From positions 111,098-175,097 of the forward strand of contig NZ_JANYMP010000023.1 in NCBI RefSeq assembly GCF_025061645.1: a DNA stretch of 64,000 nucleotides. The letters are read 5' to 3'. Of the stretch, positions 1 to 11,248 are shown one piece after another (the first letter of the stretch is position 1; each line of letters begins with the position of its first letter). Made by a program: the position numbers and the translations under genes. The notes under the pieces were generated by a model that saw only the letters and a list, made by a program, of their open reading frames with translations, was not told where the DNA came from and did not search any database. This DNA is from Umezawaea endophytica (GTDB lineage Bacteria > Actinomycetota > Actinomycetes > Mycobacteriales > Pseudonocardiaceae).

Positions 1-197
1 ATCCAGACCTTGCCACCACGACGGATGTGCCTGTTGATGGCAATACGCGCGGACTCGATCTGCCTGTTGGTCACGTAGGCCGGCTCCAGAGCCTGGATGC
101 CGAACTCACCGAAGGTGACCCTCGTGCCGCCCTTGGCAGCACCCGACCGACCGGGGTGGTGCTGCTTGCGGTGCTTAACCCTCCGCGGGATGAGCAC
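1..197 (-). CDS. rplP: Ribosomal protein L16 (5' fragment)
   Basis: This is the N-terminal part of 50S protein L16; the gene runs off the left edge of the window. Reading leftward from a GTG at 197 gives [19 protein letters not shown] and continues to GGKVW, the typical L16 N-terminus. L16 sits near the peptidyl transferase and tRNA sites of the large subunit. The start lies 3 nt after the rpsC stop, as expected in the S10 operon (rpsC-rplP). About 65 codons are visible. Identity is secure; only the missing C-terminus limits the entry. Confidence 0.93.
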   Translation of the reverse strand, partial: MLIPRRVKHRKQHHPGRSGAAKGGTRVTFGEFGIQALEPAYVTNRQIESARIAINRHIRRGGKVW

Positions 198-200
198 GAC

Positions 201-1034
201 TCAGCCCTCCGTCTTCTCTTCAGCGGCCGGGGCTGCCGGCGTCTCGCTGGCCTGTGCGTCGGCCGCGGCGCGCCCAGCCTCGGTGCTCGTCGGCGTGGTG
301 CCGCTGGCACCAGAACGACGGGCCCGGTTCGGGCGGGCATCGCGGTCGCGACGAGGCGCGCGGTCGGCCGACGGGGCGGCGTCACGCTCACGCTTGGCGT
401 TCAGACCACCGACGACGTCACCCTTGTAGATCCACACCTTCACGCCGATACGGCCGAACGTGGTGCGGGCCTCGAAGAAGCCGTAGTCGATGTCCGCGCG
501 CAGCGTGTGCAGCGGCACTCGGCCATCGCGGTAGTGCTCGGAACGGGACATCTCGGCACCGCCGAGACGACCGCCGCACTGCACGCGGATGCCCTTGACC
601 TGCGGGGAGCGCATGGCCGACTGAATGGCCTTGCGCATCGCGCGCCGGAAGGCGACGCGGTTGGACAACTGCTCCGCCACACCCTGGGCAACGAGCTGCG
701 CATCCGACTCGGGGTTCTTGACCTCGAGGATGTTCAGCTGCACCTGCTTCTTGGTGAGCTTCTCCAGCTCACCGCGGATGCGGTCGGCCTCGGCGCCACG
801 ACGACCGATGACGATGCCCGGCCGTGCGGTGAAGATGTCGACGCGAACGCGGTCACGAGTGCGCTCGATCTCCACCTTCGAGATGCCGGCACGCTCCATG
901 CCACGGCCGAGCAGCTTGCGGATCTTGACATCCTCGGCCACGTACTCGGCGTACTGCTTATCGGCGTACCAGCGGGACTTCCAGTCAGTGGTGATCCCCA
1001 GCCGGAAGCCGTGCGGGTTGATCTTCTGACCCAC
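201..1034 (-). CDS. rpsC: Ribosomal protein S3
   Basis: 30S protein S3, 277 aa, a head protein at the mRNA entry site. It begins [14 protein letters not shown], has the KH-domain GxxG-type core ([14 protein letters not shown], about residues 75-90) and the C-terminal S3 domain ([18 protein letters not shown]). A basic, Ala/Pro-rich tail of about 65 residues follows the conserved end ([11 protein letters not shown]), as in other actinobacteria. The GTG start shares its G with the TAG stop of rplV (TAGTG), so the two are translationally coupled. Core identity is certain. Confidence 0.97.
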   Translation of the reverse strand: MGQKINPHGFRLGITTDWKSRWYADKQYAEYVAEDVKIRKLLGRGMERAGISKVEIERTRDRVRVDIFTARPGIVIGRRGAEADRIRGELEKLTKKQVQLNILEVKNPESDAQLVAQGVAEQLSNRVAFRRAMRKAIQSAMRSPQVKGIRVQCGGRLGGAEMSRSEHYRDGRVPLHTLRADIDYGFFEARTTFGRIGVKVWIYKGDVVGGLNAKRERDAAPSADRAPRRDRDARPNRARRSGASGTTPTSTEAGRAAADAQASETPAAPAAEEKTEG

Positions 1035-1462
1035 TACCGGTTACTTCCCTTCGCGCTGGTCTTGCGAACCGCCTTGGGACGGGCTTCCGTCTTGGGACGG
1101 GACTCGACCTCGACGGTGATGTGACTCGTGCGCTTGCGGATCCGGTACGCGCGGCCCTGGGCCCGCGGACGGAAACGCTTCAGCGTCGGCCCCTCGTCCA
1201 CGTAGACCTTCGACACCCAGAGGGTGGTCGGGTCAAGGGAGAGGTTGTTCTCGGCGTTGGCCACGGCGCTGGCGAGCACCTTCGCGACCGGCTCACTTGC
1301 CGCCTGAGGCGCGAACTGGAGCACGGCCAGGGCGTCGCTGGCGCTACGGCCCCTGATGAGCTCGATCACGCGACGCACCTTCATCGGCGTGTCGCGGACG
1401 TAGCGAGCCCGAGCCACGGCGCGCGGGTACTCCGGCGCACTGGCATCGTTGCGGGCGTTCAT
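1034..1462 (-). CDS. rplV: Ribosomal protein L22
   Basis: 50S protein L22, 142 aa, whose long beta-hairpin lines the exit tunnel. Family hallmarks are [19 protein letters not shown] near the N-terminus, the middle stretch [10 protein letters not shown], and the tunnel hairpin region [21 protein letters not shown]. The C-terminus ends in a short Lys/Arg-rich extension. ATG start at 1462; the stop overlaps the GTG of rpsC by one base. The position between rpsS and rpsC is the standard S10-operon order. Confidence 0.97.
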   Translation of the reverse strand: MNARNDASAPEYPRAVARARYVRDTPMKVRRVIELIRGRSASDALAVLQFAPQAASEPVAKVLASAVANAENNLSLDPTTLWVSKVYVDEGPTLKRFRPRAQGRAYRIRKRTSHITVEVESRPKTEARPKAVRKTSAKGSNR

Positions 1463-1497
1463 CGCTGCTTCCCCTTAGCTTCTTCCTAGTTCGTCGC

Positions 1498-1779
1498 CTA
1501 GCGGCGGCGCGACTTCCGGTCGTCCTTGATGTGGCCCTTGAAGGTGCGCGTCGGGGCGAACTCGCCCAGCTTGTGCCCAACCATGGCCTCGGTCACGAAC
1601 ACCGGGACGTGCTTCCGGCCGTCGTGCACCGCGAGGGTGTGCCCCAGCATGTCCGGAATGATCGTGGACCGGCGGGACCAGGTCTTGATGACGGTCTTCT
1701 TGCCCGACTCGTTGAGAACGTCCACCTTCTTGAGCAGGTGGTCGTCAACGAAGGGGCCCTTCTTAAGGCTGCGAGGCAT
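1498..1779 (-). CDS. rpsS: Ribosomal protein S19
   Basis: 30S protein S19, 93 aa, the usual length. It starts [19 protein letters not shown] and carries the conserved core [20 protein letters not shown] and [16 protein letters not shown], ending in a basic tail. S19 contacts S13 and the A-site finger in the small-subunit head. ATG at 1779, 18 nt after the rplB stop, with a GGGAG ribosome-binding site in the gap. A 35-nt gap separates it from rplV. Confidence 0.97.
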   Translation of the reverse strand: MPRSLKKGPFVDDHLLKKVDVLNESGKKTVIKTWSRRSTIIPDMLGHTLAVHDGRKHVPVFVTEAMVGHKLGEFAPTRTFKGHIKDDRKSRRR

Positions 1780-1797
1780 CCTTCACTCCCTTCCTGC

Positions 1798-2631
1798 TCA
1801 GCGCTTCTTACCGGTGCGACGACGCCGGACGATGAGCTTGTCGCTTGGCTTGCGGCGGCGGGTACGGCCTTCGGGCTTACCAGCCGGGTTCACCGGGTGG
1901 CGACCACCGGAGGTCTTGCCCTCGCCACCACCGTGCGGGTGGTCGACCGGGTTCATGGCGACACCACGCACCGTGGGCTTGCGGCCCTTCCAGCGCATGC
2001 GGCCTGCCTTGCCCCAGTTGATGTTGCTGTGCTCGGCGTTGCCGATCGCACCAACAGTCGCGCGGCAGCGGACGTCCACGTTGCGGATCTCACCCGAGGG
2101 GAGGCGCAGCTGGGCGTAGGGGCCGTCCTTGGCGACGAGCTGAACGCTCACGCCCGCGGAACGGGCGATCTTCGCGCCGCCGCCGGGGCGGAGCTCGATC
2201 GCGTGGATGACCGTACCGACCGGGATGTTGCGCAGGGGGAGGTTGTTGCCCGGCTTGATGTCAGCCTTGGGCCCGTTCTCCACCATGTCGCCCTGGCGCA
2301 GCTTCTCGGGGGCGATGATGTAGCGCTTCTCGCCGTCCAAGTAGTGCAGCAGTGCGATGCGCGCCGTGCGGTTGGGGTCGTACTCGATGTGAGCGACCTT
2401 GGCCGGCACGCCGTCCTTGTCGGTGCGGCGGAAGTCGATCAAGCGGTATGCCCGCTTGTGACCGCCACCCTTGTGCCTCGTGGTGATCTTGCCCGACGCG
2501 TTACGGCCACCTTTGCCGTGCAGCGGACGGACCAGCGACTTCTCCGGCGTCGACCGAGTGATCTCGGCGAAGTCGGAGACGCTCGCACCGCGACGACCGG
2601 GGGTCGTCGGCTTGTACTTGCGAATGCCCAT
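1798..2631 (-). CDS. rplB: Ribosomal protein L2
   Basis: 50S protein L2, 277 aa, a primary 23S rRNA binder needed for subunit joining and peptidyl transfer. It starts [18 protein letters not shown], contains the OB-fold region ([17 protein letters not shown]) and the essential C-terminal loop [20 protein letters not shown] with the conserved histidine near the peptidyl transferase centre. The length fits the family. It lies between rplW and rpsS in the S10 operon with gaps of about 20 nt on both sides. Confidence 0.98.
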   Translation of the reverse strand: MGIRKYKPTTPGRRGASVSDFAEITRSTPEKSLVRPLHGKGGRNASGKITTRHKGGGHKRAYRLIDFRRTDKDGVPAKVAHIEYDPNRTARIALLHYLDGEKRYIIAPEKLRQGDMVENGPKADIKPGNNLPLRNIPVGTVIHAIELRPGGGAKIARSAGVSVQLVAKDGPYAQLRLPSGEIRNVDVRCRATVGAIGNAEHSNINWGKAGRMRWKGRKPTVRGVAMNPVDHPHGGGEGKTSGGRHPVNPAGKPEGRTRRRKPSDKLIVRRRRTGKKR

Positions 2632-2653
2632 CTCTACGCAGTCCTCGTCGTCA

Positions 2654-2953
2654 TCAGGCGGCCGGGCCGCCGAAGATCTCGATCGGCTTGCTCTCGGCAG
2701 ACAGCGTCACGATGGCGCGCTTGGTGTCCTTGCGCTTGCCATAGCCGGACCGGGTGCGCTTGCGCTTGCCCTGCCGGTTGAGCGTGTTGACGCTGACGAC
2801 CTTGACGCCGAAGACCTTCTCAACGGCAATCTTGATCTGAGTCTTGTTCGAGCCGGGCGCCACCACGAAGGTGTACTTGTTCTCCTCGAGCAGTCCGTAG
2901 GACTTCTCGGAGATCACCGGCGCGAGCAGGATGTCCCTGTGGTCGGGGATCAC
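2654..2953 (-). CDS. rplW: Ribosomal protein L23
   Basis: 50S protein L23, 99 aa, at the tunnel exit where trigger factor and SRP dock. From the GTG at 2953 it reads [20 protein letters not shown] and contains [20 protein letters not shown], the family core. This start was chosen because it gives the normal length and because its GTG overlaps the rplD stop (GTGA); the frame stays open farther upstream but that stretch is inside rplD. The C-terminus is IEIFGGPAA. Confidence 0.95.
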   Translation of the reverse strand: MIPDHRDILLAPVISEKSYGLLEENKYTFVVAPGSNKTQIKIAVEKVFGVKVVSVNTLNRQGKRKRTRSGYGKRKDTKRAIVTLSAESKPIEIFGGPAA

Positions 2954-3639
2954 TTCTCGGCCTCCTCGGACACCTCGGAGGAGCGGGCGACGGCCTTCGC
3001 GGAGCGGCCACGGGCCGGTCCGGCGATGAACACGTCGTACGCGTCCTTGGTGAACACCACGTCGTCGTTGACCAGCACGTCGTAGGTGTTGAGCTGGTCG
3101 GGCGCGATCACGTGCACACGGTCGAGGTTGCGCAGGCTGACCCACGAAACCTCGTCGGTGCGGTTGAGCACGACCAGAACGCGACGTGCTTCCGTCACCG
3201 ACTCCAGCAGCTTGCGGGCGGTCTTGGTGGAGGGGGTGTCCCCGTTCACCAGAGCGCTCACGATGTGCAGCTGGCCGGCGCGGGCCCGGTCGGAGAGGGC
3301 ACCGCGGAGCGCGGCGGCCTTCATCTTCTTGGGCGTCCGCTGGGTGTAGTCGCGCGGCTGCGGGCCATGCGAGATACCACCACCGGCGAACTGGGGCGAA
3401 CGCGTCGAGCCCTGACGGGCGCGGCCGGTGCCCTTCTGCCGGTACGGCTTCTTGCCGCCACCGGAGACCTCGCCGCGGGTCTTCGTGCTGTGCGTGCCCT
3501 GGCGAGCCGCGGCCCGCTGGGCCACGACGACCTGGTGCAGCAGCGAGATGTTCGCCTGCGCGTCGAAGATCGCGGCGGGCAGCTCGACACTGCCGTCGGT
3601 CTTGCCGTCCGGCGTGTGCACCTCAACGGTGTTCGTCAT
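2950..3639 (-). CDS. rplD: Ribosomal protein L4
   Basis: 50S protein L4, 229 aa. The conserved tunnel-loop motif [20 protein letters not shown] lies around residues 65-85, followed by [13 protein letters not shown]. In many bacteria L4 also autoregulates the S10 operon; no such site was established here. ATG at 3639 overlaps the rplC stop (ATGA), and the stop overlaps the rplW start, so rplC-rplD-rplW are coupled. The C-terminal region ends in an Ala/Ser/Glu-rich tail. Confidence 0.96.
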   Translation of the reverse strand: MTNTVEVHTPDGKTDGSVELPAAIFDAQANISLLHQVVVAQRAAARQGTHSTKTRGEVSGGGKKPYRQKGTGRARQGSTRSPQFAGGGISHGPQPRDYTQRTPKKMKAAALRGALSDRARAGQLHIVSALVNGDTPSTKTARKLLESVTEARRVLVVLNRTDEVSWVSLRNLDRVHVIAPDQLNTYDVLVNDDVVFTKDAYDVFIAGPARGRSAKAVARSSEVSEEAEK

Positions 3640-4289
3640 CAGGCACCACCCTTCGCAGCGCTCTTGATGAACACCACACCGCCCTTGGGACCGGGAACAG
3701 CGCCCTTGATGAGCAGCAGCCCCGCCTCGGCGTCGATGCGGTGAACGGTCAGGTTCTGAGTGGTCACGCGCTCGTGGCCCATGCGGCCAGCCATGCGGAC
3801 ACCCTTGAACACGCGACCAGGAGTGGCACACCCGCCGATGGAACCCGGCGAGCGGTGCTTGCGCTGGGTGCCGTGGCTCGCGCCGAGGCCCTTGAAGCCG
3901 TGTCGCTTCATGACGCCCGCGGTGCCCTTGCCCTTGCTGGTGCCGATGATGTCGACAACAGCGCCGGCCTCGAACACCTCAGCGGTGAGCTCCTGGCCGA
4001 CCTGGTACTCGGTCGCGTCCGTGGTGCGCAGCTCCGCCAAGTGGCGACGAGGAGTCGCGCCTGCCTTGGCGAAGTGGCCCGTCACGGGCTTGTTGACCTT
4101 GCGCGGGTCGATAGCGCCAAAGGCCAGCTGCACAGCCGTGTAGCCGTCGATTTCTTGGGTTCGCACCTGGGTGACCACGTTCGGCTCGGCCTTGACGACG
4201 GTAACCGGAACGATCCGGTTGTTCTCGTCGAAGACCTGAGTCATGCCGAGCTTGGTGCCCAGGAGCCCCTTAACCTGCCTGTCAGACAT
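3639..4289 (-). CDS. rplC: Ribosomal protein L3
   Basis: 50S protein L3, 216 aa, one of the two assembly-initiator proteins of the large subunit. It begins [20 protein letters not shown] and carries the L3 signature ([31 protein letters not shown]) plus [14 protein letters not shown]. The frame is open to a GTG 8 codons upstream, but the ATG at 4289 matches the family N-terminus. It follows rpsJ by 49 nt and couples into rplD. Confidence 0.96.
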   Translation of the reverse strand: MSDRQVKGLLGTKLGMTQVFDENNRIVPVTVVKAEPNVVTQVRTQEIDGYTAVQLAFGAIDPRKVNKPVTGHFAKAGATPRRHLAELRTTDATEYQVGQELTAEVFEAGAVVDIIGTSKGKGTAGVMKRHGFKGLGASHGTQRKHRSPGSIGGCATPGRVFKGVRMAGRMGHERVTTQNLTVHRIDAEAGLLLIKGAVPGPKGGVVFIKSAAKGGA

Positions 4290-4338
4290 GGGTCTCGTTA
4301 CTCTCCGCCCCAAATGGGATCAACACTGCCGCGTCCAC

Positions 4339-4644
4339 TTACTGAATGTTGACGTCGACGCTCGCCGGCAGGTCGATGCGCATGAGCGCGTCCACCGTCT
4401 TCGGCGTCGGGTCGAGGATGTCGATCAGACGCTTGTGCGTGCGCATCTCGAAGTGCTCGCGCGAGTCCTTGTACTTGTGCGGCGAGCGGATGACGCAGTA
4501 AACGTTCTTCTCAGTGGGCAGCGGCACAGGCCCGACGACCCGAGCGCCGGTGCGCGTCACGGTCTCGACGATCTTGCGCGCGGACGCGTCGATCGCCTCG
4601 TGGTCGTAGGCCTTGAGCCGGATGCGGATCTTCTGTCCCGCCAT
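4339..4644 (-). CDS. rpsJ: Ribosomal protein S10 (NusE)
   Basis: 30S protein S10, 101 aa, also the NusE partner of NusG in transcription-translation coupling. It starts [20 protein letters not shown] and contains the conserved RRNA-binding loop sequence [20 protein letters not shown]. First gene of the S10 operon here. The start at 4644 matches the family; an upstream open stretch of about 31 codons is not S10-like. The leader upstream (4645-4900) has small hairpins (see separate entry). Confidence 0.97.
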   Translation of the reverse strand: MAGQKIRIRLKAYDHEAIDASARKIVETVTRTGARVVGPVPLPTEKNVYCVIRSPHKYKDSREHFEMRTHKRLIDILDPTPKTVDALMRIDLPASVDVNIQ

Positions 4645-4760
4645 AGTGGCTTGCCGTTCCTCTGCTTCTCGTACCGCTGCGGTGCGGTGCCTAATGGGGG
4701 TCACTGGGGACCCTTGGCGCGCTCCGCCCCTGTTCAAATGTCACGGTGCCCGGTCCACGC

Positions 4761-4780
4761 GGTCGGGCGTGTCGCGCCCG
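4761..4780 (-). promoter_or_regulatory. Leader hairpin upstream of rpsJ, shared with rpsL leader
   Basis: On the minus strand this reads CGGGCGCGACACGCCCGACC, a 6-bp stem (CGGGCG/CGCCCG) about 115 nt before rpsJ. Nearly the same string occurs before rpsL at 9455-9473. The rest of the 4645-4900 spacer holds one more weak stem (TCCCAC/GTGGGA, near 4795-4820); I see no convincing sigma-70 promoter in it. A regulatory role is inference. Confidence 0.35.
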
Positions 4781-4900
4781 ATGCATAAGCCGGTCCCACT
4801 GAGATAACTCCGTGGGATGGGTCTTGCCTGACCCGCAGCACCCTGATCAGCCAGCGGGGTTAACCGATGTCCAATGACTCAGGGCGCGGACCGCTCGTGA

Positions 4901-4936
4901 CGGGGCGGCCGAATTCTTACGAACGCGGCCGCCCCG
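4901..4936 (-). terminator. Terminator-like hairpin after tuf
   Basis: Perfect 11-bp inverted repeat CGGGGCGGCCG / CGGCCGCCCCG with a 14-nt AT-richer loop, 75 nt past the tuf stop. There is no T-run, which is common for actinobacterial terminators. It separates the str operon from the rpsJ leader. Confidence 0.65.
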
Positions 4937-5010
4937 ACGAGCAACCCGTTAAGGATGCCACACGGGTGTGCGGCGATCCAAATCGGGGTCTGGAATTAGA
5001 CCAGGATCAC

Positions 5011-6204
<1,194 letters not shown>

Positions 6205-6234
6205 TGGATTGTCCTCCTGGACTTCGTATTGCTT

Positions 6235-6264
6235 GTCCGGCGGGCGGCTTCGCGCCCGCCGGAC
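6235..6264 (-). other. Perfect 12-bp hairpin between fusA and tuf
   Basis: GTCCGGCGGGCG, loop GCTTCG, CGCCCGCCGGAC. It sits in the fusA-tuf spacer, about 30 nt before the tuf start. The UUCG-type loop and lack of T-run suggest an RNA-stability or processing element, or a leaky terminator that sets the tuf/fusA ratio. Structure is seen directly; function is inferred. Confidence 0.6.
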
Positions 6265-6341
6265 TACACGTCAGGGTCGATTGTGCGGACCCCAGGGAGA
6301 CCCCCGGAGAGCCCGCTAGAACTGCGGTGCTCCGGTTTGGG

Positions 6342-8441
6342 TTACTCGCCCGTCGCCTTCGCGATGATTTCCTTCGCCACGTTGGTCGGAACCTCGGCGT
6401 AGGAGTCGAACACCATCGAGTAGTTCGCGCGACCCTGGGTGCGAGACCGCAGGTCGCCGACGTACCCGAACATTTCCGACAGCGGGACCAACGCCTTGAC
6501 GACGCGGGCACCGCTGCGCTCCTCCATGGCCTGGATCTGACCACGGCGGGAGTTGAGGTCACCGATGACGTCGCCCATGTAGTCCTCGGGCGTGGTCACC
6601 TCGACCGCCATGACCGGCTCGAGGAGCACGGGGTTGGCCTTCCGAGCGGCTTCCTTGAGCGCGATGGAACCCGCGATCTTGAACGCCATCTCGGAGGAGT
6701 CGACCTCGTGGTACGCACCGTCGAGCAGGGTCAGCTTGATGCCCACCAGCGGGTAGCCCGCCAGCACGCCGTACTGCATGGCGTCCTGGGCGCCCGCGTC
6801 CACCGAGGGGATGTACTCCCTGGGGATGCGGCCACCGGTGACCTTGTTGTCGAACTCGTAGAGCGCACCGTCGGTGCTCTCCAGAGGCGACAGGGTGATG
6901 AGGATCTTGGCGAACTGGCCGGAGCCACCGGTCTGCTTCTTGTGGGTGTAGGAGTACTTCTCCACGGTTCCGCGGATGGTCTCCCGGTACGCCACCTGAG
7001 GCTTGCCGATGTTGGCTTCGACCTTGTAGTCCGACTTCATGCGGTTGACGAGCACCTCGAGGTGCAGCTCGCCCATGCCCGCGATGATGGTCTGACCCGT
7101 TTCCTCGTCCAACTGGACCTGGAAGGTCGGGTCCTCCTCGGCCAGCTTCTGGATCGCCGTGCCCAGCTTCTCCTGGTCGGCCTTCGTCTTCGGCTCGATC
7201 GCGACCCGGATCACCGGGTCGGGGAACGTCATCGACTCGAGGACGATCGGGTTCTGCGAGTCCGACAAGGTCTCGCCGGTGGTGGTCTCCTTGAGACCGA
7301 TCACCGCGTAGATGTGGCCCGCCTGGGCCTCGTCCACTGGCTGTTCCTTGTTGGCGTGCATCTGGAAGAGCTTCCCGATGCGCTCCTTGCGGTCCTTGGT
7401 CGAGTTGATGACCTGGGTGCCCGCGGAGAGCTTGCCCGAGTAGACCCGGATGTAGGTCAGCTTGCCGAAGAACGGGTGCGCCGCGATCTTGAAGGCGAGG
7501 GCCGCGAACGGCTCTTCCTTCGAGGGCTTGCGGAACGCGGGCGTGACGCCGTCCTGGAGGGTGCCCTCGACCGGCGGCACGTCCAGCGGGGACGGCAGGT
7601 AGTCGATGACCGCGTCGAGCATGGGCTGGACGCCCTTGTTCTTGAACGCGGAACCGCAGAGGACCGGGTACGCGGACCTGTTGGTCACGATCTTGCGGAT
7701 ACCGGTCTTGATCTGCTCCACCGACAGCTCTTCGCCACCGAGGTACAGCTCCATCAGGTCGTCGTCGGTCTCCGCGACGGCCTCGATCAGCTTCTCGCGG
7801 AACTCGGCGACCTTGTCGGCGAGGTCGGCCGGGATCTCCTCGACCGTGTAGTCCTCACCCTTCTCCACCTCGCCGCGCCACGTGAGGGCGCGCATCTCGA
7901 CCAGGTCGACGACTCCGATGAAGTCGCTCTCCGAGCCGATGGGGAGCTGGATCGGCAGCGGCTTGGCGCCGAGCCGCTCCTGGATGGTGCGCACGGTGAA
8001 GTAGAAGTCGGCGCCCAGCTTGTCCATCTTGTTGACGAAGCAGATGCGGGGCACGTCGTACTTGGTCGCCTGCCGCCAGACCTGCTCGGACTGGGGCTCG
8101 ACGCCTTCCTTGCCGTCGAACACGGCAACAGCGCCATCGAGAACGCGCAGCGAACGCTCGACCTCGACCGTGAAGTCCACGTGGCCCGGCGTGTCGATGA
8201 TGTTGATCTGGTGGTCTTTCCAGAAGCAGGTCGTCGCGGCGGACGTGATCGTGATGCCGCGCTTCTGCTCCTCCTCCATCCAGTCCATCGTCGCAGCGCC
8301 GTCGTGCACTTCGCCGATCTTGTAGCTCTTCCCCGTGTAGAAGAGGATTCGCTCGGTCGTCGTGGTCTTGCCCGCGTCGATGTGCGCCATGATCCCGATG
8401 TTGCGGACCTTGGCCAGATCGGTGAGCACTTCCTGTGCCAC
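6342..8441 (-). CDS. fusA: Elongation factor G
   Basis: EF-G, 699 aa, the translocase GTPase. Motifs: P-loop [15 protein letters not shown] (about residue 19), [11 protein letters not shown] (G2), [15 protein letters not shown] (G3), [10 protein letters not shown] (G4), then domains II-V with the domain IV segment [19 protein letters not shown]. The length and order are those of canonical bacterial EF-G rather than EF-G2. GTG start at 8441 with a GGGGAAGAC ribosome-binding site. It lies between rpsG and tuf as in the classic str operon. Confidence 0.98.
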   Translation of the reverse strand: MAQEVLTDLAKVRNIGIMAHIDAGKTTTTERILFYTGKSYKIGEVHDGAATMDWMEEEQKRGITITSAATTCFWKDHQINIIDTPGHVDFTVEVERSLRVLDGAVAVFDGKEGVEPQSEQVWRQATKYDVPRICFVNKMDKLGADFYFTVRTIQERLGAKPLPIQLPIGSESDFIGVVDLVEMRALTWRGEVEKGEDYTVEEIPADLADKVAEFREKLIEAVAETDDDLMELYLGGEELSVEQIKTGIRKIVTNRSAYPVLCGSAFKNKGVQPMLDAVIDYLPSPLDVPPVEGTLQDGVTPAFRKPSKEEPFAALAFKIAAHPFFGKLTYIRVYSGKLSAGTQVINSTKDRKERIGKLFQMHANKEQPVDEAQAGHIYAVIGLKETTTGETLSDSQNPIVLESMTFPDPVIRVAIEPKTKADQEKLGTAIQKLAEEDPTFQVQLDEETGQTIIAGMGELHLEVLVNRMKSDYKVEANIGKPQVAYRETIRGTVEKYSYTHKKQTGGSGQFAKILITLSPLESTDGALYEFDNKVTGGRIPREYIPSVDAGAQDAMQYGVLAGYPLVGIKLTLLDGAYHEVDSSEMAFKIAGSIALKEAARKANPVLLEPVMAVEVTTPEDYMGDVIGDLNSRRGQIQAMEERSGARVVKALVPLSEMFGYVGDLRSRTQGRANYSMVFDSYAEVPTNVAKEIIAKATGE

Positions 8442-8497
8442 GGGTGTCTTCCCCTGTCTTTGAGCAGCTGGTAGCAGTGCTCGCTAGGGCTGGGAGA

Positions 8498-8523
8498 GCC
8501 CGACCCGCGAGTGCGGGCCGGGC
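8498..8523 (-). other. Intercistronic hairpin rpsG-fusA
   Basis: GCCCGACCCGC and GCGGGCCGGGC form an 11-bp stem (one G-U type mismatch) with a 4-nt loop, just 7 nt past the rpsG stop. It may protect or process the polycistronic mRNA. Function is not shown by the sequence. Confidence 0.5.
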
Positions 8524-8529
8524 ATCACA

Positions 8530-9000
8530 TCACCAGCGGTAGTGAGCGAAGGCCTTGTTGGACTCGGCCATCTTGTGCGTGTCCTCGCGACGCTTGACGC
8601 TCGCGCCGAGGCCGTTGCTCGCGTCGAGCAGCTCGTTCATCAGGCGCTCGACCATCGTCTTCTCACGACGCTGCCGGGAGAAGGTGATGAGCCAGCGGAG
8701 CGCCAGCGTGGTGGAGCGCGACGGACGAACCTCGACCGGCACCTGGTAGGTGGCGCCACCGACACGGCGGCTGCGCACCTCGAGGGTCGGCTTGACGTTG
8801 TCCAGGGCGCGCTTCAGCGTGACGACCGGGTCGGTGCCGGTCTTCTCGCGAGCACCCTCGAGCGCTTCGTAGACGATCTTCTCGGCGACCGAGCGCTTGC
8901 CGTCGACCAGCACCTTGTTGATGAGCTGCGTCACCAGCGGAGAGCTGTAGACCGGGTCGGAGATCAGCGGCCGCTTCGGGGCCGGTCCCTTGCGGGGCAT
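8530..9000 (-). CDS. rpsG: Ribosomal protein S7
   Basis: 30S protein S7, 156 aa, initiates assembly of the 30S head and lines the E/P-site tRNA path. It begins [20 protein letters not shown] and contains [17 protein letters not shown] and [17 protein letters not shown], and ends [14 protein letters not shown], the actinobacterial S7 terminus. The ATG shares a base with the rpsL stop (TAATG). Length is standard. Confidence 0.97.
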   Translation of the reverse strand: MPRKGPAPKRPLISDPVYSSPLVTQLINKVLVDGKRSVAEKIVYEALEGAREKTGTDPVVTLKRALDNVKPTLEVRSRRVGGATYQVPVEVRPSRSTTLALRWLITFSRQRREKTMVERLMNELLDASNGLGASVKRREDTHKMAESNKAFAHYRW

Positions 9001-9374
9001 TAGCTCTTCTCCTTCTTCGCGCCGTAACGGCTGCGAGCCTGCTTGCGGTTCTTCACGCCCTGGGTGTCCAGGGAACCGCGGATGATCTTGTAGCGAACAC
9101 CCGGCAGGTCCTTCACACGACCGCCGCGCACGAGCACCATCGAGTGCTCCTGCAGGTTGTGACCCTCGCCGGGGATGTAGGCGGTGACCTCGATGCCACT
9201 GGTCAGCTTCACGCGGGCAACCTTGCGGAGCGCCGAGTTGGGCTTCTTCGGGGTCGTGGTGTAGACGCGGGTGCACACACCGCGCCGCTGCGGGCTCCCC
9301 TTGAGGGCCGCGGTCTTCTGCTTGGCGACCTTGTCAGTGCGGCCCTTGCGGACCAGCTGCTGGATCGTTGGCAT
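9000..9374 (-). CDS. rpsL: Ribosomal protein S12
   Basis: 30S protein S12, 124 aa, the decoding-centre protein. It begins [16 protein letters not shown] and holds the conserved loops [13 protein letters not shown] and [19 protein letters not shown]. The lysines that are mutated in streptomycin-resistant strains (the KKPNS lysine and the lysine in GRVKDLPG) are the wild-type residues. First gene of the str operon, about 240 nt downstream of a clear promoter. The ATG at 9374 gives the standard length. Confidence 0.98.
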   Translation of the reverse strand: MPTIQQLVRKGRTDKVAKQKTAALKGSPQRRGVCTRVYTTTPKKPNSALRKVARVKLTSGIEVTAYIPGEGHNLQEHSMVLVRGGRVKDLPGVRYKIIRGSLDTQGVKNRKQARSRYGAKKEKS

Positions 9375-9454
9375 ACGCCGGCTGCTTCTTCCGTTGTTGC
9401 GTCTCGTCACACGTGCTGGCGAGCTCTGTTTACTTGATCCCTCTCTGCACCCGA

Positions 9455-9473
9455 GGTCGGGCGTGTCGCCCGG
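9455..9473 (-). promoter_or_regulatory. Leader hairpin upstream of rpsL, shared with rpsJ leader
   Basis: Minus strand CCGGGCGACACGCCCGACC, about 82 nt before rpsL. It shares GACACGCCCGACC and the GGGC/GCCC stem with the rpsJ leader at 4761-4780. Possible ribosomal-protein leader element; inference only. Confidence 0.35.
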
Positions 9474-9616
9474 ATCCCAAGGTCCGCGGGTAACACCGCA
9501 GGTGTTCCAGCGAGTGGAGGACACCGGTGCTTCAGGCAAACCGGCACCGCCACGAGAGGGCGTTGCCGCTGCATAGGCACACGGAGCGGCCCGACATGGG
9601 TCGGGCACGAGTATCA

Positions 9617-9646
9617 AAGATACCTCGCTTCGTCGACCGGGGTCAA
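9617..9646 (-). promoter_or_regulatory. Promoter of the str operon (rpsL-rpsG-fusA-tuf)
   Basis: Minus strand TTGACC (9646-9641), an 18-bp spacer, then TATCTT (9622-9617). This is a good match to the housekeeping sigma-70-type consensus of actinobacteria. It lies about 240 nt upstream of rpsL, leaving a long leader that includes the hairpin at 9455-9473. A second TA-rich hexamer (GATACT) immediately follows and could serve as an alternative -10. Confidence 0.65.
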
Positions 9647-9699
9647 AACGGGGGTACCCGCGCTCCCCCGCTCCCACGTGCGAGGTCTCGCGATGCGGA

Positions 9700-10635
9700 C
9701 TACGAGGGGACGGCCGCCACCCGGTTCGCCCGCGACCTCGTGACGACCACCACAGCGATGCCCGTGAGCAGCAGCACCAGGCCCGGCAGAGCTTCCGGCC
9801 GCGGGACCTGACCGAGCCACAGCCACGCGATCAGTGCCGCGCCGGGGACCTCGAGCAGGATCAGCAGGCTGACCGTGCTCGCGGACACCTTGTGCAGCGC
9901 GTAGCTGAACATCGAGTGGCCGAGGAGCTGCGCGCCGACGGCGAGGCCCGCGATGGCGAGCCAGGTGGTGGCGTCGAAGCCGACGAGCGGGACGCGGAAC
10001 ACCAGGCAGCCCGCCAGGAGCAGCGCGGCGCAGACCGAGTAGCAGACGAGCGTGTAGGTAGTCGTGGTCACCGCGGCGGTGCGGGCGCGTTCGCCGAAGG
10101 CGGTGTAGACGGCGGCGCAGGCACCGCCCGCGAGGGCCAGGAGGTCACCCGCCAGAGCTGGGCCGCCGACGGTGAGGTCCGCGCCGGTGGCGATGACCAC
10201 CCCGGCGACCGCGAGGACGGTGCCCAGCCAGGTCGTGATGGGGACCCGGTGGCCCTGGAGGCGGGCGATGAGGGCCTGCCAGATGGGTTGGGTGGCCACC
10301 AGCGCGGTGGCGGTGGCGACGCTCGTGAGCTGGATGCTGGGCATCCAGGTGGCGAAGTGGGCGGCCAGGGCTATGCCCGCCAGGACGCAGTGGAGGCCTT
10401 CGCGTTTGCGGGTGGTGGTGAGGGAGCGGAGTTCGGTGGTGCGGGTGGGGCTGGTGAGGGTGAAAGGGGTTAGGACGGCTACGGCGAGGGTGTTGCGCCA
10501 GAAGGCCAGGGCCAGGGCGGGGGCGGCGGCGAAGGCGATCAAGGGGCCGGAGGAGGAGACGGCCAGGAGGGCGATGGTGATGGCTGCTGTGGTGAGGGGG
10601 GTTGGGGGGTGGGGGCGGGGTGGCACGTGGGCCAT
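9700..10635 (-). CDS. EamA/DMT-superfamily permease
   Basis: Integral membrane transporter of the drug/metabolite (EamA) family, about 311 aa. Roughly ten hydrophobic segments are visible, in two EamA-like halves: [17 protein letters not shown] and [16 protein letters not shown] in the first half, then [20 protein letters not shown] and [16 protein letters not shown] in the second. The substrate cannot be inferred. Start is uncertain: the ATG at 10635 has a weak GAGCAAAG site, while an ATG at 10677 would add a Pro/His-rich 14-residue stretch. The gene is transcribed away from the G/T-skewed spacer, and its 5' part is unusually rich in Thr and Pro codons because of that skew. Confidence 0.8.
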   Translation of the reverse strand: MAHVPPRPHPPTPLTTAAITIALLAVSSSGPLIAFAAAPALALAFWRNTLAVAVLTPFTLTSPTRTTELRSLTTTRKREGLHCVLAGIALAAHFATWMPSIQLTSVATATALVATQPIWQALIARLQGHRVPITTWLGTVLAVAGVVIATGADLTVGGPALAGDLLALAGGACAAVYTAFGERARTAAVTTTTYTLVCYSVCAALLLAGCLVFRVPLVGFDATTWLAIAGLAVGAQLLGHSMFSYALHKVSASTVSLLILLEVPGAALIAWLWLGQVPRPEALPGLVLLLTGIAVVVVTRSRANRVAAVPS

Positions 10636-10666
10636 CTTTGCTCGTGGGTGGGGGGTGGGTGGGGTG
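10596..10666 (+). other. G-run cluster (G-quadruplex potential) over the DMT 5' end
   Basis: The plus strand has repeated G3-G6 runs separated by 1-3 nt at 10596-10620, and again near 10646-10666. Such spacing meets the usual G-quadruplex pattern. It falls on the non-template strand for plus transcription and over the start of the minus-strand permease gene. Confidence 0.45.
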
Positions 10667-10924
10667 AGGTTGGCCATGGGGTAACGGCTGGGTGAGGGGC
10701 TGGGTGGGGGTGGCGGGCTTGTGGCGGGATGGGATTTGGGGGCGGGTTGAGCGCGGTGCGTGTAGTTCGCGTTGTCGCGGCGGCTGTAGGTGGTGTGTGG
10801 CTCGGCGTGGTGGTGTGGGCGGCTGTTGTTGCTTCGCTGTTGGGTGGCGTCAGGTTCATCGGGCCGAAGTCGTCCGCGCGGACCACGGGTTCCGGCTTGG
10901 GCGTGTGGGTCGTAGAGGTGGCGT

Positions 10925-11181
10925 TTCAGTCGGCTGGGCAGTCGGGTTGGTTGGTCGGTCAGTTCGGTAGGTCAGTCCCGTAGGTCTGGTCGGTCGAGGC
11001 AGGCTGCGGGCTGGCCGGTCGGGCCGGTCGGGCCGGTCGGGTCGGGCTGGTCGGTCGAGCAGGTCGAGTCGGGTCGGCCCAGTCGATCAGTCGGCCGGTC
11101 GGGTCGGTCAGCCGAGCCGGTTGATCAGTCGGGTTGGCTGGTCGGCCGGCCAGTTGCCCGGTCGGGCCGGTCGGTGGTCGG
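10925..11181. repeat. Degenerate GGTCGG-based short tandem repeat
   Basis: About 250 bp of irregular 8-10 bp units built on GGTCGG, for example GCCGGTCGGGCCGGTCGG near 11020-11036. Period and sequence drift, so this is simple-sequence DNA rather than a CRISPR array. No coding potential is apparent. Confidence 0.65.
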
Positions 11182-11183
11182 TT

Positions 11184-11248
11184 TTTGTCGGACCTTGGTC
11201 GTAGCGTGTGTATCGGGGGGTCCTCACGGTCGGGGGACCTCTGGTTTG
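11184..11248 (+). promoter_or_regulatory. Dispersed promoter-like module, copy A
   Basis: TTGTCGGAC, 8 bp, TAGCGT, then about 10 nt later GGGGGGTCCTCAC and GGGGGACC, which can pair as GGTCC/GGACC. The same layout recurs at 11658 and 36446. The first part matches the RecA-independent DNA-damage (PafBC-type) promoter TTGTCRGTG-N8-TANNNT except at two positions. No gene follows within 450 bp. Confidence 0.55.

Noticed and set aside
9000..9374. Streptomycin-resistance alleles in rpsL
   Set aside because: The two resistance-associated lysines are wild type.
10925..11181. Origin or iteron-like region
   Set aside because: The GGTCGG units are degenerate and too GC-rich; no DnaA boxes or AT-rich unwinding element were seen.
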